In this document: piece by piece, positions 1 through 11,285 of the stretch
How positions within the stretch are numbered: the stretch's first letter is position 1
Layout: the number at the start of each line of letters is the position of its first letter
From: Megamerina dolium
Lineage: Eukaryota > Arthropoda > Insecta > Diptera > Megamerinidae
DNA: 64,000 bases
Direction: 5' to 3'
Assembly (NCBI GenBank): GCA_963854835.1
Contig: OY978527.1
Coordinates: 26,218,557 to 26,282,556, forward strand
Notes under the pieces: model-generated
The model's database searches: none
What the model saw: the letters and a program-made list of their open reading frames with translations, nothing else
Told to the model about the DNA's origin: nothing
Program-made: the position numbers and the translations under genes

Positions 1-197
1 GTTTAACATGAAGGACCAATATTTCACAAAAGACCAAATCACTAATGAACTGATATACATACGTCATCCTCTTACATAAGAAAACGTCATACGCATGCTT
101 TAAAATTTATCAAAAATAAAAGCATTAAGTGAAAAACCTAAAAACTCTTCTACATACACCCTCCCATCAAAAATCATTCCTATTACCCATTCGCTAA

Positions 198-458
198 TTA
201 GGTGTTTTTATAATTACGTAAACAGTCCTTCTGAATTAAATGTATAAAAAGTAGAGCATAATTGTAATTTCGAAAGAAATTAGGAACGATGATGCCTCTA
301 GCGTGTAAACCACACAAAACAATTAATTTTAATGGATGTAATGGTGATTCAATGACAACTTGAGGATTGTCTTCACGGCAATTTTGTTTATTAATGTAAC
401 CATTCAACCAGAAATTATGCCGACCATAAAATGGACGAAATGTTCTATGGCTCCACAA
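198..458 (-). pseudogene. Relic of a DUF4817-type mariner transposase
   Basis: This 86-codon open frame contains G-Y-I-N-K-Q-N-C, E-x-P-L-H-P and a later P-x-F-F segment. These line up with the GGYVNKQNC...ERPLHPQK...GPYFFEND block of the DUF4817-type transposases at 15.2-16.3 and 28.4-29.6 kb. Only the middle of the catalytic domain is present, with no N-terminal HTH, no second or third catalytic Asp and no recognisable inverted repeats. It is much more diverged than the two younger copies. The match is a protein-level comparison by eye. Confidence 0.6.
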
Positions 459-780
459 TTGGAAGTGGAATTTGGAAGTGTTGCTCTGGCGTTAAACGAT
501 TCATGATGAAATGGGCAATTTTAATGAATAGAAATATCAACACAGTTTGACAATTCACATCTGTCAAACCATAAAAATCTCTATCGAAAGATCTCATGCA
601 GCAAAAAACATCCAATATAATTACACACTAATAAATATTAATATTATTATTGAATAATTATTGAAATTAATAGCATTATCGAGATCAAGAGTATCGAGAA
701 ATATTAGACAGGTGAAAATTTTTATTTTTTGGTTGATTAAACTGTTCGAAATATCGAATTTTTGGCTAGTATTATATAAG
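459..780. other. No gene seen between two transposon relics
   Basis: AT-rich sequence with no coding signal. It may hold the eroded end of the flanking relic, but I see no terminal repeat. Confidence 0.4.
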
Positions 781-2030
781 GACTAGTAAAAAGAGATCCA
801 TCATTTTTGCATTAAATTGAAGGTTTTATTTAGCATAGTTAGAATGATCCGATTTAGGACAAATATGCACCGGTTTGTTCGATAACTCGTTCCCATTTTG
901 AAGGTAATTTCACTCCCACTCCTGTAGTCACCTTCGTCTCTATTGGCAAAAAACTGGGACTGTCGATTTTTACAAGCTTCTCTTGAGGCGAATTTTTCAC
1001 CAGGAAAATCATTTGCCATAGACAAGAACAGGTAGTAATCACCAGGTCCGGACTATAAGGTGGATGCATTAAAACCTCCCAACCAAACTCCCTGAGCTTC
1101 GGGCGAGTCAATATCCATGTGTGTGGCCTGGCGTTGTCCTGATGGAACACAATTCCTCTCCTATTGGCCAAAGCTGGCCGCTTCTGAGCGATTGCTTCCT
1201 TTGACGGTCCAATTGTTGGCATTACAGGTCCGAATTAAGAGTTTGGCCGTAGAGAAGCAGCTCATAGTAGATGATTCCCTGCCTATCCCAACAAAGATAT
1301 AGCAAAACCTTCCGAACCGTCAATCCTGGCTTGGCCACCGTTTGCGTCGGTTTACCACTTTTCAGCCACGACTGTTTTCGCTTGATGTTGTCGTAAGTGA
1401 CCTACTTTTCATCACCAGTAACCATCCGCTTCAGAAATGGATCGATTTTGTTGCAATTCGCAGATGGAAATTCGGTACATGAGGTTTTTTTTGCGTTAAC
1501 TCGTGTGGCGCCCATACTTCGAGCTTCTTTTCGTATCCAGCCTTATTTTAATGGTTCCAAACGGTTTTTCGTGCAATGTTTACCTTCTGGACAATAGAAA
1601 CAGTGGTTATATGACGGTCAAACTCGACGATTTCCATTATTTCATCGATATTTTCGACAATTGGCCTTCCAGAGCGTGGTGCATCTTTGACAACAAAATT
1701 ACCGGAACGGAATTGACGGAACTAAAATTGCAAGTGATTGGCTATTACAGTATGAGGACCATAAACAATATTCACATTTTCAGCCGTCTGGCTTGCGTTT
1801 TCGCCTTTATCGAAGAAACTCTGTAAAATATGGCGTATTTTCTTTTTTCTGGTGTCCATCTTTGACGCGTGCTTAAACAATACTGAGTCAAGCAATCACA
1901 AAATTGCCTGAAAGTACGAACTCCTATCTTTCTAACGCCATCTAGCGTAACCCGATCGCACTTATTCAACGCGAGATACAGATTAATAAATCCAACTATT
2001 GGAAAAATAATGGTTTTCTTTTTACTAGAC
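781..2030 (-). mobile_element. Decayed mariner element, family A, full length
   Basis: About 1250 bp, the usual mariner size. Imperfect terminal inverted repeats lie at 781-813 and about 1999-2030, both built on CTAGTAAAAAG followed by CCATTATTTTTGCA-like sequence. Minus-strand open frames at 801-1025, 854-1222 and 1772-1969 carry pieces of a D,D34D transposase, including HQDNARPHT (second Asp) and YSPDL (third Asp). Frameshifts and stops break it throughout. The right end abuts a (TA)n array, so a TA target duplication cannot be proved. A second copy of the family lies at 6905-9360. Plus-strand open frames such as 1503-1826 are antisense shadows. Confidence 0.85.

Positions 2031-2032
<2 letters not shown>

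Positions 2033-2100
<68 letters not shown>
2033..2100. repeat. (TA)n microsatellite
   Basis: Near-perfect TA dinucleotide array directly after the mariner end and before a remnant of the TATACCCTGCA-ended family. Translated TA arrays give Tyr-Ile repeats that are not genes. Confidence 0.97.
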
Positions 2101-2103
<3 letters not shown>

Positions 2104-2151
2104 TTCGAAATGAATATATGTACCTTGCATATACTTATGCAGAGTATAAAA
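2101..2151 (+). repeat. End remnant of the TATACCCTGCA-ended repeat family
   Basis: The block reads TCGAAATGAATAT, then ACCTTGCATAT, then ATGCAGAGTATA. It matches the terminal 50 bp of the element at 32.12-33.41 kb, including its end hairpin (TACCTTGCATA pairing with TATGCAGGGTA). Confidence 0.6.
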
Positions 2152-2679
2152 ATTGAAAGAAAATTTCCAAATTATCTCACCAACTTTTCCACTAACTAAA
2201 TTGGACCCCTTAGAGGACACATCTACAAAATTGACGTGTTTACAGAATTCTCTTCCGCCGATTTCGGCGCGCATTACATTTAATTTATTTAGTTTCACCC
2301 TTAGATTGGCTCCACAATTTTTACCTATTAAGCGGTGCCTCAATAAAATAGACGTAGAAACAGCTGAAAATTGACAAGCGTATAACGACTGCCAGTAATT
2401 CTTCCGCCCCAACATTTGCCACGAACATACCACGTATATTTATCTCTAAGAGGGGTTCCCTAGAATTGAAAATCGATCACACTGTTCTCAGAATGCCTCT
2501 AGAAGGGAAAATCTATAACCCAGCTCCACTCATTTACCTCCTTATACTACCCCTTTACACCAGGAAGCACTTACAGAGTCGAAATACACCACAGACCCTC
2601 AATAACTACTTATATGCACTCTTTAGGGGACTGTCAAAAAAATGACAAATGAAAACCCGCGTATTCACATTTTACTCAC
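2152..2679. other. Unassigned sequence downstream of P450 exon 4
   Basis: By position this is intron sequence of the P450 gene at 2680-3614. I find no fifth exon: the expected L-L-H-D-G...I-N-P-W motif seen at 55.08 kb is absent here. No repeat family was recognised. Confidence 0.4.
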
Positions 2680-3614
2680 AATTGATAAGCGCTTAATATT
2701 CTGGTATTTTGAGTGATCTTATTGGCTATATCTTTGTTCATCGTGGTCTCTGCAAAATGGAGTTGAAAGTTTATTAAGTACTCCCGTTGTTCTTTTGACA
2801 AATTAAAATAACTTACGTGCTGCAATGTTTAACGAAAGCTCTTGTATTATAGGAAATAGGTCGATTTCTTTCAACTGAGTGTACGAATCAAAGCTATCCA
2901 ATAAGATATTAGAATCCTTATTAAAAATTGGCATGAAGTTGGTTAGATATGTTACGCCAAATGGTGGATTCCACAATTTCCTATTTATACTCCATTTTGG
3001 ATCTACATAGGAACATAATTATTGATCATTAATATGGTGTCAATTGAGTAAAAGAAACGAATTAAGCACTGTGTAGTGATGGGGCAATTTGTCTTGAGTG
3101 AATATTAAGAGTGAATATACATTTCGGACGATATTTTTAAAGCTCTTTGGGGGGTTTTCACTAGAATAAACATACTCTACGTACTATTTGAAGTTATTAG
3201 TCCGCATCCCACAGCATCGACATCTATTAGAAACAGAGCTGCCTTATTTACACAATGCGTCGATGAATACATGTCCTGTATTATTTGCGGATTAGTCGTA
3301 AGTAAAATTGGATTCGGACCGAGCCAAAAGTAAAAACGGTTTCCATATTTTTGCAGTGCTGCTTCAGCTTTATTCAGTATTTCTGCGAACATTGGTAAGC
3401 ATTTATATTGTAATTGCTACATTTCATAAATTAACATTGAAAGCACGATCACTTTCTTACCTTTTCTATTCAGAAATCGTTTAATTGAACCAACCAGAGG
3501 GAAACCAATTTCTCCTGGTAATTGGAATATAAGTTTATAGGAATTACGACGCCTCCATAGAACATATATCCACAAAAGAAGCACTATGCATATTAGCAAA
3601 TAAATTACTCTCAT
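2680..3614 (-). CDS. Cytochrome P450, CYP4-clan, N-terminal exons 1-4 (partial)
   Basis: N-terminal part of a microsomal P450 (heme monooxygenase of the ER membrane). Exon 1 starts at the ATG at 3614: a hydrophobic signal anchor (about residues 3-20), the basic WRRR stop-transfer and a Pro-rich hinge ending FPLVGS. Exon 2 (3382-3185) carries YFWLGPNPILLTTNP. Exon 3 (3002-2817) begins DPKW and matches the C-helix region, with W-N-P-P-F-G where relatives have L-H-P-A-F-G. Exon 4 (2749-2680) follows in phase. Acceptors end in AG and donors read GTAAG, GTACGT, GTAAGT and GTGAGT. Frames are open across all four exons. The I-helix, ExxR and heme-binding exons are not in the window and would lie left of position 1. 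Subfamily (CYP313-like or CYP4) is not assignable by eye. It is a paralogue of the pseudogene at 53.9-61.4 kb. Confidence 0.8.
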
Positions 3615-3717
3615 AGTTGTTGTAGTTGTTGATATTGTTGAGGTAAAACTTTACATGAATAAGAACGGATAGTAAGGTGTATAACAAGCACTAAGCCATT
3701 TCACATTTTTCGTGCCT

Positions 3718-3725
3718 TATTTATA
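3718..3725 (-). promoter_or_regulatory. TATA box candidate of the P450 gene
   Basis: TATAAATA on the minus strand, about 104 bp upstream of the P450 start codon. This spacing allows a 5' UTR of about 70 nt. The related pseudogene has TATTTAAA at 61471-61478, in a similar place. Confidence 0.45.
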
Positions 3726-4289
3726 CTTTATGTATGCTACTGACTCACTAAAATACTTACATCCATATTATATACAACTCGACACGACACAACGTGACGC
3801 GATGAGACACATTTTCGCATCGCGTTTAAAATGAATTTAACAGAAAAAAAATAATGTGTAAGAAAACCTATCCGCGGTCGTGAATGCTATAGCATTCATT
3901 TTCATGGTTCCATTTAAGCCTGCTTTCAAATGAAAATTATATATGTACATATATTAAACGATGTGTCTATATTGACACAATTGCCATTCTGGATCATGAC
4001 CCATTAGTATTTTACCCCATACGTTTAATAACAGTATCGTGATACAAATATTACGATCCATATTGTTTTTCTGATTTAGAATTTTTCTTTTTGTTTATAT
4101 ATTCAAAGGTCAGCAGTCACTGTATAGCGTAGTCAATATAGAAAATTGTATGAATTAATAAAATAATAATAAAATAAAATAATAATATAAAATATTGAAA
4201 ATTTGTAATAAACAAGTAGTTGGCAACGAAACAACAACGTATTGTAGTGACAACGTAATAAAGCGGACGAAATAAAGTAAGAATTTATA
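3726..4289. other. P450 upstream region, no gene
   Basis: AT-rich upstream sequence with a few CG-containing words (about 3779-3900). No coding signal and no recognised repeat before the Tc1-like element. Confidence 0.4.
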
Positions 4290-4291
4290 TA

Positions 4292-5943
4292 CAGTGGCTC
4301 ACAGCTTATTTCGTACAGTGTATATATTTTTATGTAAATGGCTGTAACATCGAAACTAAAAAACTTATCGATAAGTTTTGAATGTAGATGTCTGTGTATG
4401 TGTTTAGTAAACCTAATAAGAAAACGGGGAACCCCAAAAATTGTTCTTTTTGTCATGCAAGAGAGAAAAACTATTGATCAGCTGATTTTCAGCTCACATC
4501 TTATTTCGTACACAAACTTCAATGTAAGTAAGTTTCATTCTGCCGCGCAGTTACAAAGTTTTTTTGAATTGTATGAGTTTTTGGACCTTTTTAACTATTA
4601 TAACAATTTTTATTATTATTATTTTAAATAGTTAAAGTGCTGTAAATTAAAGATTTAGCGTTATGGGTCGTCGTACAACGATGGAACAGCGTAAACTGGT
4701 AATTAACCATTTTAGGAAAGGTCAGAGTGTGCGAAAAATTGCTGAAATGACAAATTTAAGTGCCTCAACTGTCCAATACATCATTCAACGCTTCGTTCGC
4801 GAAAATCGGTTGGAGAACAAGGGCAGAGAAGCACCTAATAAGATTTTCAACGCTTCAGACGAGCGTTATATTGTACGAAAAATTAAGAAAAATCCAAAGT
4901 TATCCACTCCGAAGTTGGCTGCAGAGGTTCAGCGTGAAATAGGAAAATCATCCAGTGCTGAAACTGTCCGACGTGTGCTGCGCAATCATGACTTGAACGG
5001 TCGAGTAGCCCGAAAGAAACCATTCATTTCGAAAATGAATATACAACGCCGACTTGACTTCGCCAAAGAGCATATTATTAATACTCCTGCGTTCTGGAAT
5101 ACCGTTATTTTCGCGGATGAGTCTAAGTTTAATATTTTTGGCTCGGACGGAATGTCATATGTTTGGCGTAAAGCTAATACCGAGCTAAACAAGGAGAACC
5201 TTAAGCCCACAGTGAAGCATGGTGGCGGTAGCGTGATGGTTTGGGCCTGTATGTCAGCAGCCGGAGTAGGTGAATTGGTTTTTATTGAGGGAACAATGGA
5301 CAAAATGAAGTACCTCGAGATTCTGAAAAACAATTTGCTTCAAAGTGCAGACAAACTGGATTTGCGGGAAGAATTTCGGTACTACCAAGATAATGACCCA
5401 AAACATAAATCTGGGATTGTGCAATCTTGGCTTATTTGGAACTGCCCACACTTGATGTCTCCACCACCACAGTCACCTGACATGAATGTGATTGAAAATC
5501 TTTGGTCTATTTTGGACAATAAAATAAGAACACACAAGATTTCTAATAAGCAAGACCTAAAGAAGGTACTGATGGAGGAATGGAAAAAAATCACACCAGA
5601 CATCACTCAAAAATTGGTGGATTCAATGCCAAATAGACTCCAGGCTATCATTAACGCTAAGGGATGTCATACTAAATATTAAAATCAACTTACTTTGTTT
5701 TTAGTTTGAACTTAAAGAGACTGTACGAAATAAGCTGTGACATGAATTTTCCTATTTTTTTCTTATTTTATTTTTTTATAGTGTCAAACACTAAAATTTT
5801 GAAAAAGTAAATTTTGGAAAATAAAAAACAAACCTTCCTTTCAAAAATGGCATTTATATTTTGTTCAAATTTTTGCTATATTAGGAATTACGACTGCAGC
5901 AATTTTTAAACTGTCACTGTACGAAATAAGCTGGGAGCCACTG
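4292..5943 (+). mobile_element. Intact Tc1-like transposon with IR/DR termini
   Basis: 1652 bp flanked by TA at 4290-4291 and 5944-5945. The outer ends read CAGTGGCTCACAGCTTATTT and, as its complement, CAGTGGCTCCCAGCTTATTT. The core CAGCTTATTTCGTACAG recurs inside each end: CTCACATCTTATTTCGTACA near 4492 and CTGTACGAAATAAGCTGTGAC near 5719. Each terminus therefore has two transposase-binding-like direct repeats about 200 bp apart, the IR/DR plan known from Tc1-family elements. The transposase frame (4663-5682) has no interruption. Confidence 0.93.
4663..5682 (+). CDS. Tc1-like DD34E transposase, intact
   Basis: Complete 339-residue cut-and-paste transposase, the normal length for the family. 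Residues 1-120 form the paired-like double HTH DNA-binding region (VRKIAEMTNLSASTVQYII is the first recognition helix; STPKLAAEV starts the second). The RNase-H-fold catalytic core has Asp152 in FADESKF, Asp243 in YQDNDPKH and Glu278 in VIENLW, with exactly 34 residues between the last two. A GGGSVMVW block lies at about 187-194. The ATG at 4663 is the first in-frame Met and begins MGRRTTMEQ, a typical family start. There are no stops or frameshifts and both termini are present, so the element could be active or only recently silenced. A related but broken copy type lies at 51.8-53.5 kb. Confidence 0.95.
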   Translation: MGRRTTMEQRKLVINHFRKGQSVRKIAEMTNLSASTVQYIIQRFVRENRLENKGREAPNKIFNASDERYIVRKIKKNPKLSTPKLAAEVQREIGKSSSAETVRRVLRNHDLNGRVARKKPFISKMNIQRRLDFAKEHIINTPAFWNTVIFADESKFNIFGSDGMSYVWRKANTELNKENLKPTVKHGGGSVMVWACMSAAGVGELVFIEGTMDKMKYLEILKNNLLQSADKLDLREEFRYYQDNDPKHKSGIVQSWLIWNCPHLMSPPPQSPDMNVIENLWSILDNKIRTHKISNKQDLKKVLMEEWKKITPDITQKLVDSMPNRLQAIINAKGCHTKY

Positions 5944-5945
5944 TA

Positions 5946-6654
5946 ATACAAACTTTCGCCTGAGAGTGACTGAACTTTACACATGCATATGAAGTGTCGG
6001 AGTTTTATATAATACGGACGTTAATATTATAATTAAAGTATTTTCTGAATAAGTAGATTATTGTATTTCGGTAGAAGTACGAGGTGTTGGAATAATCATG
6101 AAATGTCAATCTGTAACAAGTACGATTGGCCATTATTTGCTCGTCACCCTGAATATATGTATGTAGTCTTGGGCTTGTAATTATTAAAGAAATGTGTTCT
6201 TGTTTTTTTGTATTCCAGACGTAAATTTTAAGCATGTTCAATTGTTAAGAACAACGAACAAACAAAGTTGAACAGCACACTTTCAACACTTTTACTTACA
6301 CTAACGATATTTTCTTTATATTATCAGTGTAGATACCATTACCACTATCCCTTAAGCAGGATTTAGATTGTCTTGCTTTCGATGTACAGAAAAGCAGAAA
6401 GATATAAGAAAAGCAATCATCCTTGTTTACATATTTTTCATCCAGTTATCTAGTTTTACGTTTCATTGCGCCTTCACTTTGAATGAATCTCAGCTATGGG
6501 AATTGACTCACTGATCATAAGTTTGATGAGGATAAAAATGGTTCATCTTTAATATACACTTTGGATGAAACTAAATTGGAAGGCACTTAACACTTATTCC
6601 TACGGATGATTATTCCTTTAAGATAAAATTTTAAGATTACAAATACTATATATA
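5946..6654. other. Intergenic, nothing recognised
   Basis: AT-rich DNA without coding signal. The minus open frame at 6005-6241 shows no domain or biased composition and is probably chance. Confidence 0.4.
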
Positions 6655-6898
6655 TGGCACTTATAAGTTCCAAAGGGCTCTTTGGTCGATCTTCCTTCCA
6701 TTTCTGGTGCACGTATTAAATTTTGGACAGTATTAAAAGGGACTTACTTAACGGCAGAACTCTTGTGACATCACATTTTCTGAGCTTTGTCGCAGAGTTA
6801 TTTTAGAAGCTTTTCCATGGCAAATTGTTACTGCCGGAAGAATTGCCAATTGCTTGCCGACAGGTGGATACCGTATGAAGGAAAAATCGATAAATATT
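6655..6898 (-). mobile_element. Truncated tRNA-derived SINE
   Basis: Matches the SINE at 34.18-34.52 kb across CCAAAGGGCTC, the CTTCCAT block, TTTTGGACA, CTTGTGACATCAC, the TGCCGGAAGAATTGCCAATTG stretch and CTTGCCGACAGGTGG. It stops before the tRNA-like head, so it is a 5'-truncated copy in minus orientation. Confidence 0.75.
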
Positions 6899-6969
6899 AT
6901 TAGGTGTTGTTAGAAGAAATCCATTATTTTTCGAATAGATGGCTTTAATAATCTGTATCTCGCGTTGTA

Positions 6970-8211
6970 CATTCTGTCAAATAAGTACTCGGAAATTTGA
7001 AATAAAACACAAACAACTTATCAATCATCTAAATTTATTATATTCCCTTCAAAATAGGCCCCTTCTGAGGCAATACACTTCTTCCAACGAACAATCCAAT
7101 CATGGAAACACTTTTTAAAGCTATATTCCGGGATGGTCTTCAGTTCTCGTTGCGAATTAGTTTTGATGTCTTCAATGCTCTCAAAACGGGTTCGACGAAG
7201 TGGTAATTTGAGTTTTGGAAACAGGAAAAAGTCACACGGGGCCATATCTGGAGAGTACGGTTGTTCGATGATATTTGTTGAATTTTAGTTCAAAAACTCG
7301 TTCACAATGATCGCTTTGTGCGCTGGTGCATTATCGTGGTGCAAAATCCAACTGTTGTTCCGCCACAAATCTGGTATTTTGCGACGAACATTCGCTCTCA
7401 AACGCCTCATAACGCCAAGATAATATTCTTTATTGACGGTTTGGACCTCCGGTAAGAATTCCGAATGAACAACACCACGAATATCGAAGAAAACGGTCAG
7501 CATCACCTTGATTTTCGATTTGCTTTGGCGCGGTTTTTTCGGTTTCGGCTCATTTTTGGCGCGCCATTCCAATGATTGTTGACTTGTTTGCATGTCGTAC
7601 TCGAAAACCCATGTCTCGTCACCAGTTATGATGCGTTCGATGAACGTTGGATCGGAATTTACGCGTTCAAGCATGTCTTCAGCCACCTTACTGCTATTCA
7701 CTTTTTGAAGAAAATTCAGATCTTTTGGCACCAATCGCGCTGCGACTTTCCGCACTATAATGACGATTTTCGAGCACCATTTCCTTTATTTTGTCGACGT
7801 TTTCTTCAGTTGAAGAGGTCGAAGGCCGTCCTGAACGTGGCAAATCGTTCACTTCTTCTCGCCCCTCTTTGAACGATTTATACCAATCGTAAACTTGAGT
7901 TTTCGACATGGTTGAATAACAAAAATGTTTTTTTCAACATTTCCAATGTTTTGGCACAAGAAATTTCGTTTGTAACACAAAATTTCACACAAACTCTTTG
8001 TTCGATATTTTTATCCATAGTAAAAATCGCAACGCACACAAAAGGTTGACTTGTTCCTAATGACGCCATAACCAAACTAAGTGACACATAGCAATAAAAA
8101 TTCACAGAATAGTGGCTGACAGTTGTGCCAAGCTGGGAAAAAATTTTTTTTGAAATATTCTCAGAGGGAAAATTAAAAATGAGAATTTCCGGGTACTTAT
8201 TTGACAGAATG
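6970..8211 (-). mobile_element. Mariner family B element inserted in mariner A
   Basis: 1242 bp with inverted repeats CATTCTGTCAAATAAGTAC at both ends, flanked by TA at 6968-6969 and 8212-8213. It carries a broken transposase on the minus strand (7021-7909). Internally deleted and truncated copies of the same family lie at 51191-51493 and 51496-51649. The host mariner A sequence resumes directly on both sides. Confidence 0.93.
7021..7909 (-). pseudogene. Mariner D,D34D transposase, frameshifted
   Basis: Three overlapping minus-strand pieces make up one transposase. 7694-7909 has the second HTH of the DNA-binding domain (SKTQVYDWYKSFKEGR) and the GRPSTS linker. 7285-7755 has the first catalytic Asp in TGDETWV and the second in HHDNAPAHK. 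7021-7245 has the C-terminal region starting MAPCDFFLFPKL, just after the third Asp. Shifts are needed near 7700 and 7250-7290, so it cannot make a normal protein. The upstream frame toward 8020 (start MDKNIEQR) would supply the N-terminus. Confidence 0.85.
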
Positions 8212-9364
8212 TATAAGTGCGATCGGGTTACGCTAGATGGTGTTAGAAAGTATTTAGTAGTAATCCTAACTACTAAATACACTTTCATACTAAATAACCT
8301 TTCAAACAGTTTTGTGATTGCTTGACTCAATATTATTTGAGCACGCGTCATAGATGGACACCAGAAGAGAAAATACGCCATATTTTACAGTTTTTCTTCG
8401 CTAAAAGCGAAAACGCAAGCCAAACGGCTGAAAATGTGAATATTGTTTATGGTCCTCATACTGTAATAGCCAATCACTTGCAATTTTAGTTTCGTCAATT
8501 CCGTTCCGGTAATTTTGTTGTCAAAGATGCACCACGCTCTGGAAGGCCAATTGTCGAAAATATCGATGAAATAATGGAAATCGTTGTGTCTGCCCATCAT
8601 GTAAGCACTGCTTCTATTGCCCAGGAGCTAAACATTGCACAAAAAACCGTTTGGGACCATTTAAATAAAAACCTCATGGACCGAATCGCTGCTGAATCGC
8701 AATAAAATCGATCCATTTCTGAAGCGGATGGTTACTGGTGATGAAAAGTAGGTCACTTATGACAACATCAAGCGAAAACAGTCGTGGCTGAATCGCGGTA
8801 AACCAACGCAAACGGTGGCCAAGCCAGGATTGACGGTTAGGAAGGTTTTGCAATGTGTTTGGTGGGATTGGCAGGGAATCATCTACTATGAGCTGCTTCC
8901 CTACCCTATGGCCAAACTCTTAATTCTTTGTACTATACTGTTGCCTGAAGGAAGCTATCGCCAGAAGCGGCAAGCTTTGGCCCATAGGAGAGGAATTGTG
9001 TTCCATCAGGACAACGCCAGGCCACACACATCGATAGTGATTTGCCAGAATCTCCGGGAGTTGGGTTGGGAGGTTCTTATGCATCTTATAGTTCGGACCT
9101 GGCACCAAGTGATTACTACCTGTTGCTGTCTATGGCGAATGATTTTGCTGGTGAAAAATTCGCCTCAAGAGAAGCTTGTGAAAATCGGCTGTCTCAGTTT
9201 TTTGCCAATAGAAACGAGGGTTTCTATCGGAGCGGCATTATGAAATTGGAACGAGTTATCGAACAAAACGGTGCATATTTGACCTAAATCGGATCATTCT
9301 AACTATGCTAAATAAAACCTTCAATTTAATGCAAAAATAATGGATTTCTTTTTACTAGACTTTG

Positions 9365-9627
<263 letters not shown>

Positions 9628-9689
9628 GCTCGAATATCCATCTTTAATTTTTATTAAGACATTAAGCTACATTATTAAGACATTAAGCT

Positions 9690-10150
9690 ACATTAAGCTA
9701 CATTAAGAAATACGCCTGGCTCACCAGTTTTTGAGGAATAATTTCTGCCTATAATACGGAGTATTTTGTGAGCTATGAGATTTTTACAGTTTAACATAAT
9801 TCCGAGGCTTGGCTTGTCTCTTTCTTGTAAGTCTAATTACCTTTGCAATGCTAATTCACACCTTAGATTTTGTTTTTTTTTACGCGGAATAGTTCGTAAG
9901 TTATACCGGTTAAAATTCTTTTTTAATTTCTGCATCTTTGTATGGTAGTCCCATTAAGAAGTGTGCTTTTCTTGCAGTTTTTATGCAGATTATTTCCGAC
10001 TACCATATTAATATGAGTGTCAATTGTGGCTGCTCTAGATAAAAAACTGCCGAAGTTACTGTGATTTAATAGCCCATTTCTAAATCTAGAGCTACTATAA
10101 AAAGCAGGCGTGGTTGACCCATTTTCCGCATGATTATTTAGCAGTATAAT
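9690..10150 (+). repeat. TATACCCTGCA-family repeat fragment
   Basis: Shares with 30.8-31.6 kb the words GGCTCACCAGTTTTTTGA, GAGTATTTTGTGAG, CATTAAGAAGTG, ATTATTTCCGACTACCATAT and TAGATAAAAAACTGCC. It includes one approximately 300-bp monomer and lacks both family ends. A few short tandem copies of ATTAAGCTAC lie just upstream (9660-9710). Confidence 0.65.
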
Positions 10151-10152
10151 AA

Positions 10153-10278
10153 AGGGTTATCCATTTCGCGGTTTCAAAAGTATAGGGCTAGAATTCGACA
10201 TCTGTCAAACTGAGTTGTTTAAACAATTTCTTTCTTTTTCAGTTCAAAGTCTGACATTTGCGAAAAGGTTTTTTAAGC
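10153..10278 (+). mobile_element. Orphan end of the DUF4817-type mariner
   Basis: Begins AAGGGTTATCCATTTCGCGG and runs through the subterminal TCGACATCTGTCAAACTGAG to TTGCGAAAAGG. This is the reverse complement of the right end of the elements at 15.05 and 28.32 kb. Only about 125 bp of one end is present, and it abuts the 3' end of the I-like LINE. Confidence 0.8.
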
Positions 10279-10531
10279 AAATTTATTTATTTATTTGACA
10301 GAATTAGAGTATTAACTAAATTAATACCTAATTGTGGGTGTAGCAGCAATAGCAGCAATGGCCTTCAGCTGCTTATGGATAAAAGGAGAGAGTTAAAATA
10401 CGACAGTTACTATATTTGGTAATACAATCTGGAAGCTTTTAAGAACTTTAAAGGTTTAAAGGATCGTCGCGGCGAAAGGTATGACACTCTAGACATTCAC
10501 GTAGGTAATGTAATAGTAGGTTATTTTGGAT

Positions 10532-11195
10532 TTAGAAAGCGCAATTACATAGGGCATTGGCCTCAATTCTCATAAAATACCCATGGGATAATTTCGTATG
10601 GCCTAATCTCGGGCGGATTATTTTGATACTGTCCAATCTGTTTATTGTTTCAGGTAAGTAGTAGTGAAGATGTATGCGGTCTGCAATTATATCCTTGTAC
10701 CAACTCGAGGTAGTGTTCCAAATTATCTTATTAGAGTTAGAATGGTGATGCTTTAGGTAATATTTGATATCAGTAAAGTTGTAGTTGGGAGTAGAAATAA
10801 CAGGGGCAGAGCAAGCGTATTTTGCGGCGCGGTCAGCGACCTCGTTGCCTTCTATTTGAACATGTCCTGGGACCCAAATTAGAATGATTCTTGGAAATTT
10901 GTCGATTAAGAAATTTTTAATGTGGGTAGGGATAAAAATCATTATTTAGAATATTAGATATGGCGTTAAGGGAGGAAAGTGAGTCGGAGCATATTGCAAA
11001 GTTGCCTTGCCTGTTCTTAACGTACTTAATAGCTTCGTAGATGGCGATAACTTCTGCTGAAAATACAGAGCTGTATTCAGGAAGAATTCTCACTTTAATA
11101 AATTTGCTTTCGTCTGTAATGCTGTAGCTTGTGATTCCGTGTGACTTTGAGCCGTCTGTGTAGATAAAATAATAATTGGGTAGCTGAACCCTTAT
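10532..11195 (-). pseudogene. I-like LINE RNase H domain
   Basis: The upstream part (11195-10943) encodes YTDGSKSHG (first catalytic Asp), FSAEVIAIYEA (Glu) and ICSDSLSS (Asp). The downstream frame (10942-10532) has WVPGHVQIEGNEVADRAAK, with the His and final Asp. A frame change near 10943 separates the halves. Catalytic residues are otherwise kept. Confidence 0.8.
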
Positions 11196-11285
11196 CCCAA
11201 AGAATAATGATCGGAAATGAAAAGGAAGTGTAGAGGATTTGCTGAATCTATGGAGTTGATTATTGATTGATGATGGCTTGAGATG

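Larger units (their letters stand above)
6905..9360 (+). mobile_element. Mariner family A, second copy, split by another mariner
   Basis: The left piece (6905-6969) holds the terminal repeat (AGAAATCCATTATTTTTCGA) and TAATCTGTATCTCGCGTTG, the same words as the right end of the copy at 781-2030. The right piece resumes at about 8214 with AAGTGCGATCGGGTTACGC and ends at 9360 with TTCTTTTTACTAGAC. Joined, the copy is about 1.2 kb. Transposase fragments are on the plus strand (8815-9243, 9042-9287), with HQDNARPHTS visible, but the frame is broken in several places. The interrupting element is 6970-8211 and has its own TA duplication. Confidence 0.85.

Noticed and set aside
1503..1826. Plus-strand 107-codon frame, with a twin at 8385-8600 on the other strand
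   Set aside because: Both are antisense to the mariner A transposase; similarity comes from the shared element.
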